Below are positions 42,734 through 54,093 of a stretch of DNA of 64,000 nucleotides, in pieces. Both the position numbers and the translations under genes were made by a program. The stretch lies in assembly GCA_964564695.1 (NCBI GenBank), contig CAZMCC010000007.1, positions 1 to 64,000 on the forward strand. The letters run 5' to 3'. The DNA is from CAZMCC01 sp964564695 (GTDB lineage Bacteria > Planctomycetota > Phycisphaerae > Phycisphaerales > UBA1924). Position 1 is the stretch's first letter; each line of letters begins with the position of its first letter. The notes under the pieces are model-generated. The model was not told the origin of the DNA. It saw only the letters and a list, made by a program, of their open reading frames with translations, and did no database searches.

Positions 42734-42809
42734 GGTGTCTCAGCGCAAGCGGGAGGCACTCGGTATTCGAGAGTCCAGCACCTCCCGCTTGCGCGGGAGG
42801 CTCTGATCA
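42734..42809. repeat. REPIN element 4, left arm eroded
   Basis: The right arm (read outward from 42809) is complete: TGATCAGAG, stem CCTCCCGC/GCGGGAGG, loop GCAA. The left arm keeps only its loop-distal part (GCGCAAGCGGGAGG) after a deletion in the first stem strand. It lies just upstream of the RAYT -10 box. Its right-hand TGA (42807-42809) is the stop codon of the epimerase gene. Confidence 0.88.
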
Positions 42810-43868
42810 CGCCCTGACCGGCTGCGCCGGCGGCACGTTCCACGCCGGGCTCTGGTGGCGGCCCTGTTCGACGTACCAGCGCGTCATCTTCGCGATTCCC
42901 TCGCTCAGCGGCACCTTGGGCTTGTACCCGGCCGCGAGGACCTTGTCGGCCTCGAACTTCGTCTGGGCCGCGAAGAGCTTTTTCACGCGGGCCGAGCTGA
43001 TGGGCAGGTTCTTGCCCGTGAGCTTGATGGCGACGTCGAACGGGAGCGCCCCGAGCGTCGCCACCCACATCGGGACCTTCGTCGGCCCGCGCCGCCCGAG
43101 GGCGGTGCAGATCGTCTCCATGATCTGGCGGCTCGTGAAGTCGGGCTTGTCGATGTAGTTGTATACGTGGAAGCCGGGGCCCACCGCGGCCACCGTCGAC
43201 CCGGTCGCCGCGCTCGAGCCCGGGGCGGCGCCCCAGAGCTGGCACGTCGCGTCGACGATGTTCTCGACGTACGAGAGGCTCTTGATGTTGTTGCCGTCGC
43301 CGACGAGCAGGCCGCGTCCCTTGCTGATCTGGCGGATCAGCGAGTACATGTTCGCGAAGTTGCGCGGGCCGAACGTCACGGTGGGACGGATGACCAGCGC
43401 GCGGCGCCCGTTCCCGCCTTCGTTCGTCCAGGCGGCGAGCACCTTCTCGCCCGCGAGCTTGCTCTGCCCGTACGGGCTCACGGGAACCATCGGCGCGTTC
43501 TCGTGGTGCGGCTCGGGCGCATCGCCGTAGACCGCGACCGTCGAGTAAAAGACGATGTCGCGGACTCCCTGCTCGCCCATCACCTCGGTGATGAGCTTCG
43601 TGCCGCGTTCGTTTACCGAGAAGTACGTGTCGCGCTCGATCCCGAAGTCGTGGTGGGCGGCCGCGAGGTGCAGCACCGCGTCGCACCCCTTCATCGCCTG
43701 CTCGAGCGTCGCGCGGTCGCGCACGTCGCCTTTGATGTGGCGATAGGGCCTGGCCTGCTCGCTCGGGCTCACGAGGTCGAGATTGACCATGTCGTGTCCG
43801 CCGGCCCGCAGCGGCTCGTAGAAGTAGCTCGCGATGAATCCGGACCCGCCGGTGACCAGAATCCGCAC
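42807..43868 (-). CDS. NAD-dependent epimerase/dehydratase (extended SDR)
   Basis: 353 residues. MRILVTGGSGFIASYF holds the Gly-rich NAD site; YSTVAVYGDAPEP and YGQSKLAGEKVL give the Ser/Tyr-x3-Lys active site. VLHLAAAHHDFG and RPTVTFGPRN are typical of nucleotide-sugar epimerases and dehydratases. GTG 43868 has GGAGA upstream. Its substrate is probably a nucleotide sugar feeding the surface glycan genes of this region, but that is inference. The stop codon comes from REPIN 4. Confidence 0.9.
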   Translation of the reverse strand: MRILVTGGSGFIASYFYEPLRAGGHDMVNLDLVSPSEQARPYRHIKGDVRDRATLEQAMKGCDAVLHLAAAHHDFGIERDTYFSVNERGTKLITEVMGEQGVRDIVFYSTVAVYGDAPEPHHENAPMVPVSPYGQSKLAGEKVLAAWTNEGGNGRRALVIRPTVTFGPRNFANMYSLIRQISKGRGLLVGDGNNIKSLSYVENIVDATCQLWGAAPGSSAATGSTVAAVGPGFHVYNYIDKPDFTSRQIMETICTALGRRGPTKVPMWVATLGALPFDVAIKLTGKNLPISSARVKKLFAAQTKFEADKVLAAGYKPKVPLSEGIAKMTRWYVEQGRHQSPAWNVPPAQPVRA

Positions 43869-43991
43869 GACCCAATCTCCTGCCAGATCCCACGTCCGAG
43901 AACGCTAGTAGACCGCAATCCTCAACGCCGCACAACGTCGGCCCACCGTCCGGCAAACCTGAGCCCAACCGCGACGGAGCGGGTATCGAAC

Positions 43992-45710
<1,719 letters not shown>

Positions 45711-45735
45711 CAGGGGGCCATCGTACGCGCACGCT

Positions 45736-46284
45736 TCAGGCGCGCCGCGTTTCGCCGCCCGTCAGGACGCTCGCCGCCGCACTCCGCGTCCCGCGACGGG
45801 TGGCGATCGGGACGCTGGTCTGCAGGATGGGCTTGCCGCTCGGCCCGGTCCCGTTCGTCCGACCGGCGCCGGCAGGGCCGCCACCGTCCACCGCCGCGTC
45901 CGTGACCAGGTCCGACAGCTTCATGTCGTCGAGCACCGCGATCACGTCCGCCGCGATCCGGTCCATGACGCCCTCGAGCAGCCGCAGCGCGTCGCTGTCG
46001 TGCGTCCCGGGCTCGCGCACGCGCTCGCGGCGCTGCGGGCTCACGCACCGCACGATCTCGATGAGCCGCACGTCCTCCGGCTGGCGCGAGAGCTTGTAGC
46101 CCCCGCCCACGCCGCGACGTCCCGTGACCAGCCCGCCCGCGGCGAGCTGCTGCAGAACCTTCGCGAGATAGTGCATGGGCACCTTGGTCCGTTCGGCGAG
46201 CTCGCCGGTCGGCACCAGGTGACCCCGCACGAGCGCGAGCCAAGTCATCGCGCGGAGCGCGTATTCGGTCGTCTGAGAGAACAT
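45736..46284 (-). CDS. Rrf2 family transcriptional regulator
   Basis: 182 residues. MFSQTTEYALRAMTWLALV, VPMHYLAKVLQQLAAGGLV and GRRGVGGGYKLSRQPEDV form the Rrf2 winged helix. IscR- and NsrR-type members ligate an Fe-S cluster with three Cys in the segment after the wing; here that segment has a single Cys (VRCVSPQRRERVREPG), so cluster binding is unlikely. A disordered C-terminal tail follows. ATG 46284 is preceded by GAGGT and, 38 bases up, a TATACT box. Adjacent to the metal ATPase gene upstream and lysS downstream; it may control either. Confidence 0.88.
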   Translation of the reverse strand: MFSQTTEYALRAMTWLALVRGHLVPTGELAERTKVPMHYLAKVLQQLAAGGLVTGRRGVGGGYKLSRQPEDVRLIEIVRCVSPQRRERVREPGTHDSDALRLLEGVMDRIAADVIAVLDDMKLSDLVTDAAVDGGGPAGAGRTNGTGPSGKPILQTSVPIATRRGTRSAAASVLTGGETRRA

Positions 46285-46321
46285 GGGGGTCGACCTCGCT
46301 CGCACGTGAAGGCGTTGGCTC

Positions 46322-46327
46322 AGTATA
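46322..46327 (-). promoter_or_regulatory. -10 box of the Rrf2 gene
   Basis: TATACT on the minus strand, 38 bases before the start codon; one of the few genes here with a conventional leader and Shine-Dalgarno site. No clear -35 hexamer at 16-18 bases. Confidence 0.45.
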
Positions 46328-46412
46328 CGACACACCCCGAGCGCGGCCCGTCTGTTATCACCTTGGGTAGTTTCTTGTCTCGATCGCCGCCGTTGGCCGC
46401 GCTAAGGACGAT

Positions 46413-48485
46413 TTACACTCCGGTGTTACCGGACGAATCGCCCTTCGTTGAGGCAACAGCTTTCCATGGCCTGACGGTCAGGAGCAGCAACGAGTTTGCC
46501 ACGACCAACAGAGTCCCCCCTTCGTGCCCGAGCACCCCCGCCCACAGCGGCAGCGGCTCGCCCACCCGCGACCCCACCAGCGTCACCACCGCCATCACCC
46601 CGATTGCGGCCAACGCAAACGCCAGGTTCGCCACGATCGTCCAGCGGGTCCGGCGGGCCAGGCGCACCGCCCAGGGAATCGCCCGCAAGTCCTCCCCCAG
46701 CATCACGATGTCGGCGGACTCCAGGGCCGCGTCCGAGCCGATCGAGCCGATCGCGATCGCGACATCGGCCGCGGCGAGGGCGGGGGCGTCGTTCACGCCG
46801 TCGCCGACCAAGCCCACCCCCCGGTATCCGCGGCGCGCCCGGACTTCATCCCGAACCTTGGCGATGTGGGCAACCTTGTCTTCGGGCAACAGTTCTGAGT
46901 GATGGCGATCGATGCCGAGCGACCTGGCAAGTCGCTCGACGACGCCCTTCTTGTCGCCGCTGAGCATCACGAGCGGGGTCACGCCGATCTCGTGAAGGCG
47001 GGGAGCCAGCTCGTCGGCTCCGGGGCGGGGGGCATCGGACATGACGATGACCGCGGCCTGGCCGTTCCAGGCGATGATGACCGCGATCTGACCCCGGGCC
47101 TGCACGCGACCGAGCACCTCGGCAGCACGGTTCCGCAGGCAGACGGGGATCAATTCCTCGGTGTAGGCGAGGGTGCCGAGCCGTGCGGGAACGCCGCCGA
47201 ACTCGCCGCTGACGCCCCGACCGGGCGTGAATGTGGCGCGGGTCGCGGGCCCGAAGGCGACGCGCCGGATCTTGGCCTCCGCGACGATCGCCACCGCGAT
47301 CGGGTGGGTGGAGTCCTGCTCGAGCCCGGCGGCGATGCTTAGGAGCTGGTTGCCGTCTGACCACCCGACCGGGTGGACCTGCTGCACGTCGGGTCGGCCG
47401 AGGGTGAGCGTGCCGGTCTTGTCGAGGCACAGGGCGCCCAACCGCGAGAGGCGCTCCATCGCCTGGCCGCCCTTGAAGAGGATGCCGCCGCGGGCCGCCC
47501 GGGCGATGCCCGTGAGCGTTGCCGTCGGCGTGGCGATGATCACGGCGCACGGCGACATGACGATGAGCAGCGTGATCGCGGTGTACGCGGCCGTGCCCGC
47601 CGGGTCGCCGAGGATCAGCCACCACACGAGCCACACGAGCATCGAGAGGCCGAGCACACCCAGGGCGTACGGCTCGCTGACGCGGTCGATGAGCCGCTGC
47701 ACCGGCTCGCGCTGCTGCTGGGCCTGCGTCACGAGGTTCACGATCCGCTGCAGGCTCGACTCGCTCACCCGCTTGAGCACCCGCGCCTCGATCGGGTTCC
47801 CCACGTTCAGCGTGCCCGCGTACAGCTCATCGCCCGGACGCACATCCCGCGGCATGCTCTCGCCCGTGAGCGTCGCCTGGTTCACGGCCGACATGCCCGC
47901 GACCAGCTCGGCATCGGCCGGGATGACTTCGCCGGGCGGGATCTTGATGCGGTCGCCCGGCACGAGCGACTCGGGCGGCACCGCCACCCACTCGCCCGCG
48001 GGGTCGGCCCGGAGCGTGGCCGTGGGCATCAGCTTGTGCAGCGCCTCGACCGCCCGCTTGGTGCGGGCCATCGCGAGCCCCTCGAGCCCGCCGGCGAGCA
48101 CGAACAGGAACAGCAGCAGCGCCCCCTCGGCCGGGGCGTTCAGATACGCCGCCAGCACGGCCCCCACGACCATGAGGCAGTCGATGTCGAAGGTGAGCTT
48201 GCGCAGCGACTCCCACGCCGCCTTCGCTCCGTGCACCAGCCCGATCCCGAGGCTGATCCAGACGAGCCATCGGGCCGCCGGCACGCCGAGGACCACGTCG
48301 CCGGCCCAGCCGAGCAGGAGCAGCCCGCCGGCGATCGAGGTCGAAGCCACTTCACCCCGCGGCGAGAACAGGAACGCCCCATCCTCGTCAGCCTCATGAG
48401 TCTGGCCGACGTGGGGCGCGGGGACAGCCGCCGCCGCGTGGGCGGCGTGCTCGTGAAGGCTCTGCTCGGTCACGGCCGTGGGCAT
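46413..48485 (-). CDS. P1B-4-type metal-transporting P-type ATPase
   Basis: 690 residues. Motifs: TGES (actuator), DKTGTLTLG (phosphorylated Asp), HP dipeptide in STHPIAVAIV, GDGVNDAPALAAAD. The transport site reads MSPCAVI (SPC instead of CPC) and HEGGT lies in the last helices (LGHEGGTLLVV); SPC plus HEGGT marks subgroup P1B-4, exporters of Co2+, Zn2+ or Fe2+. The N-terminus has no CxxC metal domain but a His-rich stretch (HEHAAHAAAAVPAPH). TACCGT lies eight bases before ATG 48485. The Rrf2 gene follows on the same strand, which suggests metal- or redox-responsive control. Confidence 0.92.
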   Translation of the reverse strand: MPTAVTEQSLHEHAAHAAAAVPAPHVGQTHEADEDGAFLFSPRGEVASTSIAGGLLLLGWAGDVVLGVPAARWLVWISLGIGLVHGAKAAWESLRKLTFDIDCLMVVGAVLAAYLNAPAEGALLLFLFVLAGGLEGLAMARTKRAVEALHKLMPTATLRADPAGEWVAVPPESLVPGDRIKIPPGEVIPADAELVAGMSAVNQATLTGESMPRDVRPGDELYAGTLNVGNPIEARVLKRVSESSLQRIVNLVTQAQQQREPVQRLIDRVSEPYALGVLGLSMLVWLVWWLILGDPAGTAAYTAITLLIVMSPCAVIIATPTATLTGIARAARGGILFKGGQAMERLSRLGALCLDKTGTLTLGRPDVQQVHPVGWSDGNQLLSIAAGLEQDSTHPIAVAIVAEAKIRRVAFGPATRATFTPGRGVSGEFGGVPARLGTLAYTEELIPVCLRNRAAEVLGRVQARGQIAVIIAWNGQAAVIVMSDAPRPGADELAPRLHEIGVTPLVMLSGDKKGVVERLARSLGIDRHHSELLPEDKVAHIAKVRDEVRARRGYRGVGLVGDGVNDAPALAAADVAIAIGSIGSDAALESADIVMLGEDLRAIPWAVRLARRTRWTIVANLAFALAAIGVMAVVTLVGSRVGEPLPLWAGVLGHEGGTLLVVANSLLLLTVRPWKAVASTKGDSSGNTGV

Positions 48486-48621
48486 CGCGGGGAACGGTAG
48501 TGGGGCCGGTGCTCCCCGCGGAACGTGGCACACCCGCCCGGCACCGTGCACCGCACCGCTCGCGGCTTGGTCGCCCTGAGTCCGGGCCGCGGCCGGTTGG
48601 GCGGCCATCGGTACAGTGGGC

Positions 48622-49576
48622 ATGGTCGATCTCGTCTCGATCACCTGGGTCACGTGGCTGCTCACCGGTCTTGGCGCCGGCTTGCTGGCCGTGTGGTGTA
48701 TCGGCCGCGGCGGCAGGGGACTGCGGCACTGCCCGACGTGCCACTACGACCTCCGGGGCACGGCGGGACTCACGTGCCCCGAATGCGGCAACGTTGCGCC
48801 CAGCGAGGGGGCACTGTTTCGGCGGCGCCGCCGGCGGCGCCGATGGCGGCGCCTCGGGATCGCCTTCCTGGCACTGGGCGTGACCGCTCTCCTCCTCAAC
48901 CCCAACCGGCGCGACGGCTGCGCGTTCGAGCGTGCCCGATTCTGCGCTCTGGGCATTGGCCGCACGCTTCGATGCCGACCTTGCCGCAGAGATCAACGCG
49001 GTTCAAAACACGCCGCCTTGCCGATGGGAGAGGGCACTGCGATCACGCCAACATATCGCGGAAGTTCGGCGCACCATCACGCGCCTTCCCGCCCAGGTCG
49101 TCTTTGGTCTCTATTACAACGCGCCGACCGACACAAAGCCTCGCCTTGTTGTCCGTGGCCTGCTCGAAATCGCCGAACAAACGGCGAGTCTCAACTTGTT
49201 GCGGGAAGCGGCGATCCTCGCTCTCCGCCGCTACGCGCCCATCGATGCCGGCGCGCGGGATCGAGTGCGACGCCTCGTGCGGGCGGGGCCGGGCCAGATA
49301 TGGCTGGCCTGTTTCGTCATTCTTCAGGTATCCACCGTGGATCGTGCGGACCTTCGAGATGTCGTCCTCGCCGGACTCGAACATTCGGAGTGGAAGGTTC
49401 GCTGCGAGGCGGCCTGCTGGCTCGGTTACCAGGACGCGGGCGGGGCGTTTGCGCTGGAGAGGCTTGAAGCAGCGCGCGCGAACGACCCGGACGAGCAGGT
49501 GCGCCACTGCGCAGAGCAGGCGATTGCCCGCATTCGACAGGGACTGTCCGGCGCCGGTCCCGCGGGCGGGCGCTGA
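48622..49576 (+). pseudogene. Zinc-ribbon membrane protein with HEAT-like C-terminus, frameshifted
   Basis: The first ~100 codons (from ATG 48622) encode a membrane segment (ITWVTWLLTGLGAGLLAVW), ribbon CPTCHYDLRGTAGLTCPECG, an Arg-rich patch and a second hydrophobic stretch ending NPNRRDGCA. The homologous continuation lies in another frame from about 48920 to 49576 (SALWALAARFDADLAAEINA... WKVRCEAACWLGYQDAGG), as judged against the intact neighbour at 49687-50673. A one-base indel near 48917-48935 would restore a ~317-residue protein. Could be a real mutation or a sequence error. TACAGT lies four bases before the ATG. Confidence 0.7.
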
Positions 49577-49686
49577 CCCGCCGCTTGCGCGGACGGGCTC
49601 GTTCAGGCCGCCGCCGCGCTCATCACCGCATCGCCGCTTCCATCTGCCACTTCTCCGACGACTCCGACCACCGGTACACTGCCGCC

Positions 49687-50673
49687 GTGAGCTGGCTTGA
49701 GTGGATCACGCTCGCGGGCTGGATCGTCGCCGGGATCGGCGCGGCCGCGCTTGTCGTGTGGATCATCGGGCGCAGCGGCACGCACCTGCGCCGCTGCCCG
49801 AAGTGCCGTTATGACCTGAGCGCCACGCCGGGGTTCACCTGCCCTGAGTGCGGCGTGACGGCGCGCGACGAGCGGGCCCTGCGCCGACGCCGGCGCAAGC
49901 GATCCCTGAAGTGGACCGGCGTGGTGCTGGGCGCCATCGGGCTGTCGATGGCGGGCACCGGCCTCGTGCGCCGCGACGGCTGGGCCGCGCTCGCGCCAGA
50001 TTGGGTCATCTGGCCCGCCCTGGGATTTCTCGGCCCCGATTCCCTCGATTCGATGATTACCAGCCTCGAATCGGCGCGCCTCGGCGCCGCGCCGGCGTCG
50101 ACCGTCGTTCTGGGAGGGCAGACGGTGCGGTCTCGCACGGGCGGCCCCAAGCCGTTGCGGTGGGAACGCCTTCTGCGGGCCCGGCGCTGCGTCACCCGGC
50201 TTGAAGCGGATGAGATCGACATCGACGGAGCGATCTCGCGCGATGCGAGGCTGCTTGGACCAGAGTCCCGCCTCGTGGCCGACCGGGTGCTCGACCTGGT
50301 CGAGGGGCTCAGCAGCGAGCAGTGGATGAACGCTATTGGGTGCCTCCGGGGGTTTTATCCGTTTGACGAACGGGTACTCCGGCGCATCCGGCCGCGATTC
50401 GCGAGCTTTGATGACAAGACGTGGCTCCTCGCGTTCGACCTCGTGTGCCGCAATTCCAAAGCCACGCCAGTGCTGCGCGAGGATATGTTGGCGGCACTCA
50501 ACCGAACATCACCGGAGGCTCGAGCGAACGCCGCGTGGTACTTCTACGACCTCACGCCGCTCACGGCGGAGGAAGTGAAGAAGCTCGAAGTTCTGCGTGA
50601 CGCCGACACGGACGCGCTTGTGCGTGGGCGCGCGGGAGCGACACTCGCGCGGCATGAACTGTCACCACGGTAA
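49687..50673 (+). CDS. Zinc-ribbon membrane protein with HEAT-like C-terminus
   Basis: 328 residues. Membrane segment (WITLAGWIVAGIGAAALVVW), ribbon CPKCRYDLSATPGFTCPECG, an Arg/Lys-rich stretch, a second hydrophobic segment (WTGVVLGAIGLSMAGTGLV), then a helical domain (WERLLRARRCVTRLEADEID; RTSPEARANAAWYFYDLTPL) that resembles degenerate HEAT repeats. GTG 49687 has TACACT six bases upstream. A paralogue of the frameshifted gene immediately before it. Function unknown. Confidence 0.75.
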   Translation: MSWLEWITLAGWIVAGIGAAALVVWIIGRSGTHLRRCPKCRYDLSATPGFTCPECGVTARDERALRRRRRKRSLKWTGVVLGAIGLSMAGTGLVRRDGWAALAPDWVIWPALGFLGPDSLDSMITSLESARLGAAPASTVVLGGQTVRSRTGGPKPLRWERLLRARRCVTRLEADEIDIDGAISRDARLLGPESRLVADRVLDLVEGLSSEQWMNAIGCLRGFYPFDERVLRRIRPRFASFDDKTWLLAFDLVCRNSKATPVLREDMLAALNRTSPEARANAAWYFYDLTPLTAEEVKKLEVLRDADTDALVRGRAGATLARHELSPR

Positions 50674-50695
50674 CGCCCCACGGGCGAACCGCGCC

Positions 50696-51772
<1,077 letters not shown>

Positions 51773-51810
51773 GTGGCGTGTCCCTTCGAAGTGCTCTTCT
51801 GCCTCGACCC

Positions 51811-51840
51811 TAGTCCCTGACCCCTGGCCCCTGATCCCTC
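51811..51840. repeat. Degenerate CCCCTGA repeat
   Basis: Four imperfect units of the type TCCCTGAC/CCCTGGC/CCCTGATC, 8-9 bases apart, in the leader of the MoxR gene. Same class as 381-485 and 14441-14556. Confidence 0.6.
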
Positions 51841-51885
51841 TATTCACCGTATTCGTCGGTTCGTTCGGCCGGGTGCGTCAGGTCC

Positions 51886-51929
51886 AAACAAAAACAGAGC
51901 CCCTGCCGACGTGCGAAATCGGCGGGGGC
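51886..51929 (-). terminator. Rho-independent terminator of the PDZ-protein gene
   Basis: Read on the minus strand: GCCCCCGCCGA, nine-base loop, TCGGCAGGGGC (11-bp stem with one G.T pair; 51899-51909 with 51919-51929), then a T-rich tract of about twelve bases. It lies 70 bases after the stop at 52001. Confidence 0.85.
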
Positions 51930-52000
51930 CCGGCCCAGAGGGTGCTTGGGCGATGGGTTCGGTTACCGCCGGGGACCCTGCCCCGGTGGATGGGTGGCTG

Positions 52001-53314
52001 TTACGGCCGGTCCTTGGTCTTCTCTTCGAGGAGCTTCTCGAGCATCCGCTCGAGGCGGTCGAGCCGCTTCTCGAGGTCGGCGTTGCGGTCCGACCGCTTC
52101 TCCATCTGGGCGGCACGATCGGTCAGCGTCTTGGCGAGAATCTCTGCCCTGACGGCCGCATCCGCCGCGGCCTGCGCCTGATCACGCTCGCGGGCCCGGA
52201 GCTCTTCGAGCCGGATCAGCGGGACCATCGAGGGGTCGGCGGCGGGACGCCCCGGCTCCGGGGCGACAAGGCCCATGTAGCGGTTCTGCCCGCCCCCGCC
52301 GCCCGCCGCGGCGGCGAGCTCGGCTTCGACCATGATCCTGCGCATCTGCTCTTCGTCGGCGTGGCCGCCGGCGACGCGCCACTGCTGCGTGCTGCCGAAG
52401 GCGTCGGCGACGACGTTCACGCTCTCGACCTGGGCCTGGGAGAGCCGGTCGGACGAGTAGGGCTCGACCTTGACCGTCACGTCCTTCTGCTGGCCGTGCT
52501 GCAGGATGGTCAACTGGATGTTGTCGCCGGGGTTGAGGGTGCGCAGGACCTTGCGGACATCTTCGGGGCCGGCGGGCGACTTGCCGTTGACGCGCAGGAC
52601 GATGTCGTAGACGCCGATGCCGGCGGAGCCGGCGGGCAGGCCCTGGTATACGCCGGAGAACATCGTGACCTCGCCGGGCTTGAGGCCGAAGTGGCCCAGC
52701 AGGGACGAGTCCGGCTCGGAGAGGTTGACGCCGATCATGACCTTGGGCGGCGCCATGTCTTCGGCCGCGCCGACCGCGCGGGCGTAGGTGAGCATCGAGG
52801 GCGCGGGGGTGGGGGTGGGGGGAGCGGGCGGAACCGGCGCCGTCGGGGCCAGTGCGGCCGCGGCCTGGCCGCGACGCATGCGCGTCTGCACGAGCGGCGC
52901 CGACACGGCGTGCGGTGTGCGGGGCGTTGCGATGAATGTCGCGGCGGGCGTGGTCGAGGCGACCCGCTGAATCGTCGCGACGACGTCGCCGTCGGCGTCG
53001 AGGATCTCGTAGCGGTCCTTGCGGACGCGCACGCGATCGGTGGGGATGTCCTTGCCGTCGACCTGCGCGCTCTCGACCTCGCCGTCGACGATCGTGATCG
53101 TCGCGGATGTGCCGTCCTCGATCTGGGTGATGACCTGGCGGTCGTCGGCGTCCTTGGTGGTGCTCGCGGAGCCCGCGACGCTGGGGGAGAAGAACACGGT
53201 GGCGGCGCCGGTGGCCGGCGCGCTCTGGGCCGACGCCGGGACGGCGCCGGTCAACTGGGCCAAGGCGGCCCCCGCGATCGCGATCACTCCGCAACTGGCC
53301 TTGCTCACGTTCAT
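52001..53314 (-). CDS. Secreted PDZ-domain protein
   Basis: 437 residues. Signal peptide (SCGVIAIAGAALAQLTGAVP ending ASAQ), a beta-rich N-terminal region (~30-120), an Ala/Pro linker (PVPPAPPTPTPAP), then a PDZ domain (~200-290: MIGVNLSEPDSSLLGHFGLK; GLPAGSAGIGVYDIVLRVNG) and a C-terminal charged coil (DLEKRLDRLERMLEKLLEEK). No protease domain is present. ATG 53314 has GAGGAG. It follows the sigma/anti-sigma pair on the same strand after 95 bases and may be part of the envelope response they control. Confidence 0.78.
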   Translation of the reverse strand: MNVSKASCGVIAIAGAALAQLTGAVPASAQSAPATGAATVFFSPSVAGSASTTKDADDRQVITQIEDGTSATITIVDGEVESAQVDGKDIPTDRVRVRKDRYEILDADGDVVATIQRVASTTPAATFIATPRTPHAVSAPLVQTRMRRGQAAAALAPTAPVPPAPPTPTPAPSMLTYARAVGAAEDMAPPKVMIGVNLSEPDSSLLGHFGLKPGEVTMFSGVYQGLPAGSAGIGVYDIVLRVNGKSPAGPEDVRKVLRTLNPGDNIQLTILQHGQQKDVTVKVEPYSSDRLSQAQVESVNVVADAFGSTQQWRVAGGHADEEQMRRIMVEAELAAAAGGGGGQNRYMGLVAPEPGRPAADPSMVPLIRLEELRARERDQAQAAADAAVRAEILAKTLTDRAAQMEKRSDRNADLEKRLDRLERMLEKLLEEKTKDRP

Positions 53315-53409
53315 GGCTATGGACTCCTCAAAGAGATTGCTGATCCGCCCCCGCACACACACGTTCGGACGCGCGAAGCGCGCCGGCCCGTCATTTTGAA
53401 TTGCGCCCG

Positions 53410-54093
53410 TCAGTCGCCCGAGCCGCGCTGCGCCGGCATCGAGGTCCGCACCAGCACCGGCGCGCCCGACTCGCGATGCCCGACCCGGTACATGTCCGTC
53501 ACGACGCGGCGCTCAACCACCTGACGCACGTACGTCACTTCGCATCCGCTGCCGTCCGTGCGCGGCACTTCTGAGATCACGACGCGCCCGGGGACCTCCC
53601 CGACCACCACGCCGTCCTCCTTGCCCTTGCGCACGTATTCGTCCCACGCGTCGTCGGTCGAGACCAGGCGGATGTTGCCGCCGGTCTCGGGCTTGCTGAC
53701 GAGCCCGTCGCCTGGGCGCGCCGCCCGCGGCGCAAACATGCCCACGCCCCAAATGATCGCAACGCTCGCGGCAGCAGCCCAGCCGGCCCACGGGGCGATC
53801 CGCGCGATCACGCCCTCGCCGCCCGACCGCCGACGCTCGCCGGGAAGCCCGACGCGCTCGGCCGTGCGGACGCTCTCGCCCACCGCGATCGACAGCACGG
53901 CCTGGTCCCGCTGCGCCTCGGCCAGCGCCCGCCACAGCCCGCCCGCGCCGCGACCGGCGATGTTGCGGAAGTCCTCCCAGTCGCGCTCGCTCGCTTCGCC
54001 GTCGACCAGGCGGCTGAGCAGCAGCTCGCCGCGGACGAGCGGGTCGTTCCCCTCGTCGGCCTGGCGGATGTTGTTGATGTTGTCGTCACTCAT
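53410..54093 (-). CDS. Putative anti-sigma factor
   Basis: 227 residues. A soluble N-terminal ~95 residues with helices resembling an anti-sigma domain (LLSRLVDGEASERDWEDFRN), one membrane segment (APWAGWAAAASVAIIWGVGM) and a ~110-residue C-terminal extracytoplasmic domain. No zinc HxxxCxxC motif. The ATG overlaps the sigma factor stop as ATGA, the usual arrangement for a cognate pair. Role inferred from context and topology. Confidence 0.72.
   Translation of the reverse strand: MSDDNINNIRQADEGNDPLVRGELLLSRLVDGEASERDWEDFRNIAGRGAGGLWRALAEAQRDQAVLSIAVGESVRTAERVGLPGERRRSGGEGVIARIAPWAGWAAAASVAIIWGVGMFAPRAARPGDGLVSKPETGGNIRLVSTDDAWDEYVRKGKEDGVVVGEVPGRVVISEVPRTDGSGCEVTYVRQVVERRVVTDMYRVGHRESGAPVLVRTSMPAQRGSGD

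Noticed and set aside
8588..42809. Repeated hairpins considered as ordinary terminators or a CRISPR array
   Set aside because: Conserved flanks, fixed pairing of two inverted arms, dispersed positions and a resident RAYT fit REPINs; spacing is not array-like and U-tracts are absent.
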